Part shown: positions 46,211 to 53,853 of the stretch, in pieces
How positions within the stretch are numbered: the first letter of the stretch is position 1
How the letters are laid out: every line of letters starts with the position of its first letter
Source: Litorimonas sp964565335
Lineage (GTDB): Bacteria > Pseudomonadota > Alphaproteobacteria > Caulobacterales > Maricaulaceae
DNA: 64,000 bases
Direction: 5' to 3'
NCBI GenBank assembly: GCA_964565335.1
Contig: CAZMEN010000008.1
Span: forward strand, 1-64,000
Position numbers and translations under genes: made by a program
The notes under the pieces: model-generated
What the model was told of the DNA's origin: nothing
The model's input: the letters and a program-made list of their open reading frames with translations, nothing else
Databases searched by the model: none

Positions 46211-46915
46211 ATGTTGCGAATAACTCTTTTATCTCTTCTCACTTCGGCCTTCATTTTAGTCGGGCAGGCACCGGCTTTCTCGCAAGAGAATTCAAATGCG
46301 GATAATGAAGTCGTAGACGAGGTTATTTCGGAAGGCACGATACGCACAGACCGCGCTATGTCGGCTTATCTTTCCGGTGACTTCAAGACAGCAGAGGTCG
46401 AATTTAAAAAGAATGCATTTTGTGCTTTACGGGCCACCCGTAATTTTCGCGCCGGCGTCGAGGATGCACGCGACAGCACGCTCCGCGCTGATGTCGGAAC
46501 AGATGTTGATGCGCCCTCTCAACCTGCAGGCGGCCAAGGCGGAGCCTTCGTTCCTACAGTTCAAACCACGGCCCCCTCTGGTAATATCAATTCGACAAAC
46601 CTCGAAAAAGGGGGGCAAACGCCTGAACGCACATGTGCCGATCGCGGGTTTCAGCTCTACATGACAGGATTATCGCAAATTAAATTGGGTAAACTTGAGG
46701 ACGCAAAAAAATCGTTCAAGAGCGCGACTGTTCACCGGAAGTCAATCTATGATGCCTATTTCCGACTCGCTTTGCTAGAGTATCAAGACGGTAACAAGGA
46801 TAAAGCCAAGTCGCAGTTCCGGAAGCTAAAGCGCCTTCAGAACAAGTGCAAAAAATGCGAATTCGAGAAAGAAATTGATGAGCAAGTTGACTATCTTGCC
46901 TCCATTCTCGGTTAG
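46211..46915 (+). CDS. Exported TPR-like protein
   Basis: 234 residues with a signal peptide (LLSLLTSAFILVGQAPAFS). An N-terminal helix pair (AMSAYLSGDFKTAEVEFKKN) and C-terminal helices (LYMTGLSQIKLGKLEDAKKS, YFRLALLEYQDGNKDKAKSQ) have TPR spacing and composition, separated by a Gly/Ser/Pro-rich stretch. Cysteines near CADRG and CKKCE may bond. It lies 85 bases after the last halogenase gene in the same direction. It is probably a periplasmic scaffold of the TonB uptake locus. That role is inferred from location only. Confidence 0.75.
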   Translation: MLRITLLSLLTSAFILVGQAPAFSQENSNADNEVVDEVISEGTIRTDRAMSAYLSGDFKTAEVEFKKNAFCALRATRNFRAGVEDARDSTLRADVGTDVDAPSQPAGGQGGAFVPTVQTTAPSGNINSTNLEKGGQTPERTCADRGFQLYMTGLSQIKLGKLEDAKKSFKSATVHRKSIYDAYFRLALLEYQDGNKDKAKSQFRKLKRLQNKCKKCEFEKEIDEQVDYLASILG

Positions 46916-46990
46916 GTTAGGCTTAAACGTCCTTTGTCTTCGGTTATATTTAGGTGTGTAGACCTTTCGAGGACAACTGCGTTGACAAAT

Positions 46991-47004
46991 TGACAGCGCT
47001 GTCA
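46991..47004. promoter_or_regulatory. LacI-family operator, second copy
   Basis: TGACAGCGCTGTCA is a perfect 14-base palindrome identical to the core of the site at 39861-39880. It sits 48 bases before the ATG of the secreted protein at 47052, within reach of its promoter, so that gene probably belongs to the same regulon. Confidence 0.7.
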
Positions 47005-47051
47005 GGCGTCGTTAAATTATTTCTATAACTACAAAATCAGGGGATTAGCTT

Positions 47052-47678
47052 ATGTTTAAACGTTTTATCGCGTCGACCTCATCGGCGCTACTCATCTCTC
47101 TTGCGGCCGTCGCGCCACACGCTCTCGCTAATGATGCCGAAGACGCACAAATGCGGGAGGCTTTAGCAGCCTTAGATGCCTCATTACCAGGCAAATTAAT
47201 CAATAATCCTTATGTCATTGAATGGAAAACAGAAGGACCAGACCAAAAAAGTAAACTTGTTGAAGCGAATGGCGGCCCCGGCGGCATGGCCTATCAAGTG
47301 AGAGTGAAGAAAAGTAAACGTCAACATTGGGACATTGCGACCCGCATCCCCATGTCCACGGATGTTGCTGAAGGCGATACGATTCTTGTCTCTTTCTGGG
47401 CGCGTGCGGAGAGGCCTCCAAAAGGTAGAGACACTGGGAAAATCACAATTACCTACCAACGCAATATTGACCCTTACGATTCTGTTTTTGAAGAGCAAAT
47501 CGACCTCGGAACGGAGTGGAAGTTACATAACGTGGCCGGCACTGCTAAGCGCGGTTATTCTGCGCCCAAGACTAATTTGAATTTCAATTTGGCCCATGCC
47601 AAACAGACCGTGGAATTTGGCCCCTTTTACGTCATGAATCTCGGACCGAACGCTGATCCCAGCAAATATATGAAATAA
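47052..47678 (+). CDS. Secreted jelly-roll carbohydrate-binding-like protein
   Basis: 208 residues with a signal peptide (SSALLISLAAVAPHALA). The mature part looks like a single beta-sandwich module of the CBM4/9/22 type: GGMAYQVRVKKSKRQHWDIA, DTILVSFWARAERPP, GKITITYQRN, then ending VEFGPFYVMNLG. The family-wide pattern VSFWARA ... VEFGPFY supports this. No catalytic domain is present, so it may capture or present sugar at the envelope. A LacI-type operator lies just upstream and a strong terminator downstream, so it is a monocistronic member of the TonB/halogenase regulon. The ligand is unknown. Confidence 0.7.
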   Translation: MFKRFIASTSSALLISLAAVAPHALANDAEDAQMREALAALDASLPGKLINNPYVIEWKTEGPDQKSKLVEANGGPGGMAYQVRVKKSKRQHWDIATRIPMSTDVAEGDTILVSFWARAERPPKGRDTGKITITYQRNIDPYDSVFEEQIDLGTEWKLHNVAGTAKRGYSAPKTNLNFNLAHAKQTVEFGPFYVMNLGPNADPSKYMK

Positions 47679-47704
47679 TTCTTTTTCACATTTTGACGAC
47701 TTCA

Positions 47705-47730
47705 AAGCCCTCCTTAAAGAGGGCTTTTTT
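47705..47730 (+). terminator. Rho-independent terminator
   Basis: AAGCCCTC-CTTAAA-GAGGGCTT hairpin followed by TTTT and more T's on the plus strand, about 27 bases after the stop of the secreted protein gene. Confidence 0.85.
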
Positions 47731-47763
47731 ATTTTCTGAATAGATGAAAGAACCGCGAATGCG

Positions 47764-49092
47764 TTATTGAGGAAACTGGCGAACTGTCACGCCTTGCCGC
47801 TGCGCGGCGTTTATGAAGCGCTTAGACGCCCGGCCAATCACATGCATTTCTTGTGGGGAGCCGTCATTATGTAGCCAGTTTAAAGCCTCGAGATTATGTA
47901 GCAGATCTCCATAAACCGGTGTGACTCGTCTCCCTGAGCGCGTTTTATAGGATGGGAAATAAGTATCGCGGTCAAATGTTGTAATCTCACCACGGGCATG
48001 CATGGCCGAAATATGGCGAGCCCGCGAAAGATGTGCACGCGCCGCCGCCCTATCCTGCGCCCAATAGGCCTCGTCAAATAGACGGCGTTTCACGTCTGTA
48101 TCCCCTATGGGATTGAGAAGTTTAAAAAATTCACGGCGTTGCTGCTTGGTGAAAATCTTACTTTTGTAAAACGCTTCAATCCGCATCCTGTCTTCGCCCC
48201 AAGCTTCGATCTGATCTTTTTCGAAATTCCGGCGGCGATGGGCGTCTTCATAATTCGATATAAACTCACCATTATTATAATATCCAACGCCCTGCATAAC
48301 GGGGCTGATGGCTTCGATACCAGCATTGCCAACGCCGATTTTAACAGCTGTGCCAATGTAACTCTCGGCATAAGCAATCCTGTCAATTTGAAAGCGATAG
48401 TCTTTATTTTCCGTCTGTGGGTCTGTGCCAAATTCGCGGTGGAGTTTTCTCGCCGCATTATGTTTCCCCATAAGGGAGTTTGCGCCGGACCAAATATCGC
48501 TGCCCGCCTTTTTAACACAATTAAACCCTTTACATCGCGTCGCGCCTACGCCGGATGTTAAACGTTCTCCGGTCACAAATAATTCACCGACGCCGTTCAA
48601 CAATCCGCCAGCAACATCGACTGTTAACTCAGGAATAAACAGAGCTGCATCGCCAAGGGACTCTACCTCCCCAGCTCGACTGCCGAGCCCTTTTGCAACC
48701 CTCACAGGGGTCTTGACCAAATTGACCATACGCGCGCCAGTCGATTGCAGCACAACCCCCGGTGTCGAGCGCATCCTCAAAATTTCGGTCGCGTAAAGTT
48801 CGTAAATATAAACCCGGACATCCTGCGTGCCCTTCACCGTGATATCACCGTCCTCCGTGCGGATTTGGTAACGCAGCATATCGCCTTCCAACACGGCATA
48901 AGGATAAACTTGATGATGTTTACCACTCATCCAATCTTCGCCCAAAATGTCGAGTGTCGCGACCCGAAATTCCGTTTCGGCTGAATTTTGCGGAGGGCGC
49001 GTGTGAAAATGGGAAGCGGACACGGCAGGTGACAGCCACCCAGCTAAAATCAGAGAGAAAAGCAGGGTGGATTTATGAATAGAAAATTTCAT
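47764..49092 (-). CDS. Secreted protein of unknown function
   Basis: About 442 residues with a clear signal peptide (TLLFSLILAGWLSPAVSA). I do not recognise a family. An N-terminal beta-rich part (YPYAVLEGDMLRYQIRTEDG, VYIYELYATEIL) is followed by a Gly-rich amphipathic stretch (GGLLNGVGELFVTGERLTSG). A long helical, charged C-terminal half follows (KIFTKQQRREFFKLL, RRLFDEAYWAQDRAAARAHL). Two cysteines (RCKGFNC) are close together. Start is ATG 49090-49092, preceded directly by GTG. It is transcribed alone, between a terminator and the RND operon, separated from the latter by about 120 bases. The Gly-rich amphipathic part could contact membrane, but this is only a visual impression. Confidence 0.7.
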   Translation of the reverse strand: MKFSIHKSTLLFSLILAGWLSPAVSASHFHTRPPQNSAETEFRVATLDILGEDWMSGKHHQVYPYAVLEGDMLRYQIRTEDGDITVKGTQDVRVYIYELYATEILRMRSTPGVVLQSTGARMVNLVKTPVRVAKGLGSRAGEVESLGDAALFIPELTVDVAGGLLNGVGELFVTGERLTSGVGATRCKGFNCVKKAGSDIWSGANSLMGKHNAARKLHREFGTDPQTENKDYRFQIDRIAYAESYIGTAVKIGVGNAGIEAISPVMQGVGYYNNGEFISNYEDAHRRRNFEKDQIEAWGEDRMRIEAFYKSKIFTKQQRREFFKLLNPIGDTDVKRRLFDEAYWAQDRAAARAHLSRARHISAMHARGEITTFDRDTYFPSYKTRSGRRVTPVYGDLLHNLEALNWLHNDGSPQEMHVIGRASKRFINAAQRQGVTVRQFPQ

Positions 49093-49213
49093 CACCTCGC
49101 CTTTCTTTCAATTCATTTACGGTCAGTTTTGGGATTTGTCTCCCCTAATGCATTAACCATGCCTGAATAATACCAATCTGTGCAAAAGAAAAACGCATAA
49201 TCCCGTGAGAATC

Positions 49214-52200
49214 CTACGTATCCCTCGGCCAAAACGGCTCTCTGGGCTTTCCGTTTATGAGATAAACAAAGAAACGTCGAATATCTGCCCCGATTCCGTA
49301 AAGTGCTGGCACGAAGAACAAAGTGACAAGGAGAGCAAATAAAACGCCAAAGGCGAGGCTTATTGCTATCGGAATCAACCACTGTGCTTGCAATGATTTT
49401 TCCATTAACAGAGGCAGGAGCCCAACAAAGGTCGTCAACGACGTCAACAAGATTGGCCGGAAACGGCGTGTACCGGCCTCTACTAAAGCATCCGCCGCAG
49501 CGACGCCTTTATCCCGCAGGCGATGCACGTAATCCAATAAGACCAAATTATCATTCACCGCGACACCCGCTGCCGCAAACATACCGAGTATCGACAATAA
49601 CGACATTGAAACACCGAAAAGCAAATGTCCGATAATCATGCCGCAATAACAAAACGGAATTGCTGCAAACAAAATCAAAATCGGTTCAGCATAAGATTTA
49701 AACGAAATCGCCACTAAAACATAAGCGGCCAATAACGCGATACCTAATAAGGTCATGAGTTCTGTTCTGAAACGAGCCTCTTCTTGGGACCGCCCGATAT
49801 TACCGCGTGTCACTTTGGGATGAATTTGCTCAAAGGTGTTAAAGAAATCATCGTCGAGTTTACTGCGGACCTCTTCGGCGCGATCGGATGCGACTTCCGC
49901 GCTCACGACAATGGCGCGTTGACGCTCCCTGCGTAAGATACGGTTCGTCCCTTTCTCGAAACGCAGGTCAGCTACGGCTTCGAGAGGAAGCTCTCGCCCG
50001 TCATTGGTCCGAATACGAATAGATCTAAGGAAGTCGAGCGACTCTCTGTCCACTCGTGGATATCGTACATAGACCCGCACATCCTCTCCGTCTCTTGGCA
50101 GACGCTGCACCTCTTCGCCGAAGAAGCCTTGGCGCACCTGTCTTGCAACATCAGCGGTTGTGATGCCCAAGCTTTCCGCGCCGGGTTTCAAATCAAACTG
50201 CACTTCTTCAGAGGCGCTTTCCATATCGTTCACAACATTGAACACACCCTCATAGCTTCGCAGTTCGCCCATCAAATCATCAGCCGCCGCTTGGAGGTCA
50301 TCAAACTCCTTCGCATTCAGTACATACTGAATGGCGGGGCCATTATTGCCGCTCTGATAATTGACGTTGATATTCTCTGCATCCGGCACTTCGCCGATTA
50401 ACTCACGCAGGCGTTCCGCGGCGTCCTTGGCTTTCATAACACGGGTTTCCGGCGGCACGAGTTTAACAAGGGCCAGAACATTATTATCGCGTGATCTTGT
50501 ATACCAGTTCTCAATCAAGTCGCCATCTTTGGCTTTAATCTCTTCCTGTAATTCATGCTCAGCCTCTTGAATTTGCTTCAGCACTTCAAGAGTCCGCGCA
50601 TAGGGTGTGCCTTCAGGAAGTGTAACATCAATCTCAATTTGGTCAGACTCGCTCTCGGGGAAGAAAGTGGACGTCACCAACCCATTGCTAACGAGGCCGA
50701 CAGATAAAATCATAAATCCGATAAACATAGACGCCGTCAAATAACGCCGCTTCAACGCCTTAGAAATCAAAGGGCGATAGACGGACCGCGCCACCCACAT
50801 CAGGCTCTCAGAAATTTTATTCTGTAAACGCATGATACGGCTTTTAGGATTCACGGGTTTCAAATGCGCCAAATGGGCCGGTAAAATTAAGAGTGACTCA
50901 ATCAATGAGAATAGCAAGGCGAGTATCACGACCAAAGAAATGGCGCGTGTAAAGTCACTCATACCGCCCGATAAAAACATCCAAGGCGCGAAGAAAATCA
51001 TGGTCGTAAGAACCGCGAAAACAACAGGCTTAATCACCATGCTTGTCCCTTTGACTGCGGCATCCAAATCGACTTCGCCTTCTTCTGTTTTGAAATGAAT
51101 AGCCTCGCCAACAATAATCGCATCATCAACAATTACGCCAATCACCAAGAGAAAAGCGAAAGTTGAAATCATATTAAAGGACACATCAAAGAGCGGTAGT
51201 AGAGCCAACCCACCAGCAAACGCCGTTGCGATACCAATAGAAACCCAAAGCGCAATTTTTGGACGCAAGAACAGCATGAGTGTCAAACAGACCAATAACA
51301 AGCCGGTGAAGAAGTTCTTCGCAATCGTATTTATGCGTCCCGAATAATCAGCTTCTGCATTCTCCCATTCCGTTATGGTAATACCCTCAGGAATGTCATC
51401 CTTAATACGTTTCACATAACCGGACACATTTCTGGACATTTTGACAATATCCATATTGGGGCCGCTCATGACCTGAACCAAAATCGTGCGTTTTCCATTA
51501 ACTGTGGCAAGCAGATTGACCTGTTCAAACCCATCAATAACCGTTGCTATATCTCTGACGCGGATGACCGCGCCATTTTCGTCTTGACGGATAACGATGT
51601 TTTCAAATTCTTGTTGAGTATCCGCTTGATTACGCGTCCGTAGCTGCATATTGCCGACGTCCGTGCGGACACTGCCTGATGAAGCATTCACCGACGTACC
51701 TCTGACGGCCGCCGCAACCTCGCTTAAGGTCAAACCATATTGGCGAAGGCTGTCTTCAGACACTTCGATGGAGACCTCTTCGCCTCTGACTCCGAACAAA
51801 TCGACAGATGGAACATACCCCAACAGACCGACCTCTCGGCGTGTCTTCTCAGCGAAACGCTTCAGGTCTCTTTCACTCACTGTGTCATCGCCAGAAACTG
51901 CCAATCGGATAATCTCTTCGCGAGAACGGAATATATTGATTTGCGGCTCTTCAGCGGCAGGGGGGAAGGCATTAATAGAGTCGATTTGACGTTTTACATC
52001 CGCCATTAATTTCGCTTCATCGGTACTGTTATCACCGACAACCGTCACAGAGCCTCCCCCTTCGCCGGCGAAAGCCCACATACGGTCTATGCCGTCAATC
52101 TCGGAAAGCGCCTCTTCCATGCGCACGATGAGCTGCTCTTCCACGTCCTGCGGCGACGCGCCGGGCCAAGAGACAGACGTCCAAGCTCCCGGAAACTCTA

Positions 52201-52321
52201 CATAGGGCTCCATTTCCCGTTCGATTTGAATGTAGCTGACCAAACCGCCCAAAAGGCAGATAATCATAAGCAGGTTCGCTGCAACGGGATTACTGGCCCA
52301 CCATTTTACGAAACGGTTCAT
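49214..52321 (-). CDS. RND-family efflux transporter permease
   Basis: Inner-membrane RND pump of about 1035 residues (HAE1/AcrB-like, divergent branch). The N-terminus MNRFVKWWASNPVAANLLMI starts TM1. Large periplasmic loops follow (WPGASPQDVEEQLIVRMEEA). TM4 carries the proton-relay Asp pair in GVIVDDAIIVGE. The second half repeats the pattern (FAAAGVAVNDNLVLLDYVHR). Twelve TM segments are visible as clusters. It overlaps the adaptor gene by four bases (ATGA), so the two are coupled. No outer-membrane factor gene is present, so TolC would be supplied from elsewhere. The substrate is unknown. Confidence 0.93.
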   Translation of the reverse strand: MNRFVKWWASNPVAANLLMIICLLGGLVSYIQIEREMEPYVEFPGAWTSVSWPGASPQDVEEQLIVRMEEALSEIDGIDRMWAFAGEGGGSVTVVGDNSTDEAKLMADVKRQIDSINAFPPAAEEPQINIFRSREEIIRLAVSGDDTVSERDLKRFAEKTRREVGLLGYVPSVDLFGVRGEEVSIEVSEDSLRQYGLTLSEVAAAVRGTSVNASSGSVRTDVGNMQLRTRNQADTQQEFENIVIRQDENGAVIRVRDIATVIDGFEQVNLLATVNGKRTILVQVMSGPNMDIVKMSRNVSGYVKRIKDDIPEGITITEWENAEADYSGRINTIAKNFFTGLLLVCLTLMLFLRPKIALWVSIGIATAFAGGLALLPLFDVSFNMISTFAFLLVIGVIVDDAIIVGEAIHFKTEEGEVDLDAAVKGTSMVIKPVVFAVLTTMIFFAPWMFLSGGMSDFTRAISLVVILALLFSLIESLLILPAHLAHLKPVNPKSRIMRLQNKISESLMWVARSVYRPLISKALKRRYLTASMFIGFMILSVGLVSNGLVTSTFFPESESDQIEIDVTLPEGTPYARTLEVLKQIQEAEHELQEEIKAKDGDLIENWYTRSRDNNVLALVKLVPPETRVMKAKDAAERLRELIGEVPDAENINVNYQSGNNGPAIQYVLNAKEFDDLQAAADDLMGELRSYEGVFNVVNDMESASEEVQFDLKPGAESLGITTADVARQVRQGFFGEEVQRLPRDGEDVRVYVRYPRVDRESLDFLRSIRIRTNDGRELPLEAVADLRFEKGTNRILRRERQRAIVVSAEVASDRAEEVRSKLDDDFFNTFEQIHPKVTRGNIGRSQEEARFRTELMTLLGIALLAAYVLVAISFKSYAEPILILFAAIPFCYCGMIIGHLLFGVSMSLLSILGMFAAAGVAVNDNLVLLDYVHRLRDKGVAAADALVEAGTRRFRPILLTSLTTFVGLLPLLMEKSLQAQWLIPIAISLAFGVLFALLVTLFFVPALYGIGADIRRFFVYLINGKPREPFWPRDT

Positions 52322-53628
52322 GGTCTGGCTCCTGATGCGATACGCGTTTCCGCGGCGCCGCCAGTCTTGACCCGCTCAATTTTCATACCGTCAGCCACAC
52401 CGCGAATAGGGGATGTTATGACGTCCTCCCCTCGGACCAGACCGCCGCTCAATATAGCGCGCTCCCGATCAGAGGATAAAACGGAGACAGTTTTAATCGT
52501 CAGAGTGGAGTCATCATTAGCAATATAGACCTGATCATTTCCGCGCAGAGCCGCGCGAGGAATAAAGATAACATCCGTGAGTTTCTGACCTTCGACCTCT
52601 GCTTCGACAAACAAACCAGGAGCCATTGGCGCACCGGAAATAATGCCTTTCCCAAAGGGGTCTTTGACTTCGACATAGGCGAACAGAACGCGCGACTTAC
52701 TGTCAAAACGACTATCCGTCCGAACGATTTGTCCAGCCCATTCGCTATATAGACCGCCTACATTTGATGTTAATTTGACGGGGATTCCTTTGCCGTTTTC
52801 ACTGATATATCCGAGCGTCAGCCCTGCTTCCCTGAGGTTTTGATTACTAAGGGGCAGGCGAACATCCATAATATCAGTCGCGTAAACTTCTCCGAGCTTG
52901 GTTCCAACGGTGACAAACTCCCCCTGATCAATGTGGCGCATTGTGACCCGTCCGTTAAACGGTGCGTAAAGCGAGGTACGGGAGAGCTGTAATTCGGCTT
53001 CTGCTAACCTGGCTTTGGCAGATGCCAGACTGGCCCGCGCTTCCGCTAGTTGAGGCTCTCTTAGAGTCAAAGCAGACGGCGTGCCGCCCCGCCCTAACTC
53101 TTCCCAATCGCGCAAGGCAATCTCGGCCTCTGATCTCTCGCGGGTGACAACTGTTTCTGCTTGTGTCACCCCCGCTTGCGCTTGAGTCACCCGCAGATCA
53201 AATTCGGCTGGATTAATACGGACCAATAAATCACCTTTTTTGAAAGCACCTCCATCAATGAATTTTGGAGACATGTAAGTAATTTGCCCGCTAACCTGCG
53301 GGACAATATTAATTTGCGTTCGCGGCTGTACTTCGCCTTGCGCCTTCACAGTCAGGGTTACATCGCCGATATCCGCGCGCGTCGTTAATACAGGAATGGC
53401 TTTCGCCTCTTCCTTTTTCTCTTCCGGCTCAGGCTTAAGAGCACTCATGCCGATTGTGCCGCCTATGGCCAAAATAATAACGAGAACTGGCAGGATAAAA
53501 CCGACCACGCGCCAAATCCAGAGCGTCTTACGCGCCTTTCCGTGAGATTGAGACTCACTCAATCCGACATCTAATTGTGAGTATCCACCATCCGTGGATG
53601 GATTTTGGGTCTTTCCAGACTCCTGCAT
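52318..53628 (-). CDS. RND efflux periplasmic adaptor (membrane fusion protein)
   Basis: About 436 residues. A cytoplasmic tail and one TM (VVGFILPVLVIILAIGGTIG) precede the lipoyl half-motif (VKAQGEVQPRTQINIVPQVS), an alpha-hairpin rich in Ala/Glu/Arg (RVTQAQAGVTQAETVVTRER, ARASLASAKARLAEAELQLS), the second lipoyl half (LYAPFNGRVTMRHIDQGEFV) and beta-barrel domains. It bridges the inner-membrane pump to a TolC-type channel. ATG 53626-53628 follows AGGAGG, clearly better than an upstream start. The 24-base palindrome about 63 bases upstream is a likely operator for this two-gene operon. Confidence 0.92.
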   Translation of the reverse strand: MQESGKTQNPSTDGGYSQLDVGLSESQSHGKARKTLWIWRVVGFILPVLVIILAIGGTIGMSALKPEPEEKKEEAKAIPVLTTRADIGDVTLTVKAQGEVQPRTQINIVPQVSGQITYMSPKFIDGGAFKKGDLLVRINPAEFDLRVTQAQAGVTQAETVVTRERSEAEIALRDWEELGRGGTPSALTLREPQLAEARASLASAKARLAEAELQLSRTSLYAPFNGRVTMRHIDQGEFVTVGTKLGEVYATDIMDVRLPLSNQNLREAGLTLGYISENGKGIPVKLTSNVGGLYSEWAGQIVRTDSRFDSKSRVLFAYVEVKDPFGKGIISGAPMAPGLFVEAEVEGQKLTDVIFIPRAALRGNDQVYIANDDSTLTIKTVSVLSSDRERAILSGGLVRGEDVITSPIRGVADGMKIERVKTGGAAETRIASGARP

Positions 53629-53690
53629 ATTCGCCTCCTTTACCGGTTGGCACACCGGCTATGAAAGTCGAATAACATCATAATTATTGT

Positions 53691-53714
53691 TTTTCAATAA
53701 ATATTTATTGAAAA
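53691..53714. promoter_or_regulatory. 24-base perfect palindrome upstream of RND operon
   Basis: The arms TTTTCAATAAAT and ATTTATTGAAAA meet with no spacer. The site lies 63 bases before the adaptor ATG in a region without genes. TetR/MarR-type repressors of efflux pumps bind such symmetric sites in this position. No such regulator gene is adjacent. The A/T-rich hairpin has no following T-run in the right place, so an operator is preferred over a terminator. Confidence 0.6.
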
Positions 53715-53853
53715 TCGAGGGTTTTAAAGAGGAAAGCGCCCTTTTTAAGGGGATAAAGTCTCCTCTTGCTCGGGATACCGCATAGCTCAAGCCTCATTAA
53801 AGCTAAAAAGAGACAGGATTCGGGCCCGCTTTTCTGAAACTGCAAAAGTAAAC

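Noticed and set aside
49113..49382. Minus-strand 89-codon frame over the end of the RND gene
   Set aside because: It overlaps the permease's conserved C-terminus in another frame and lacks coding character.
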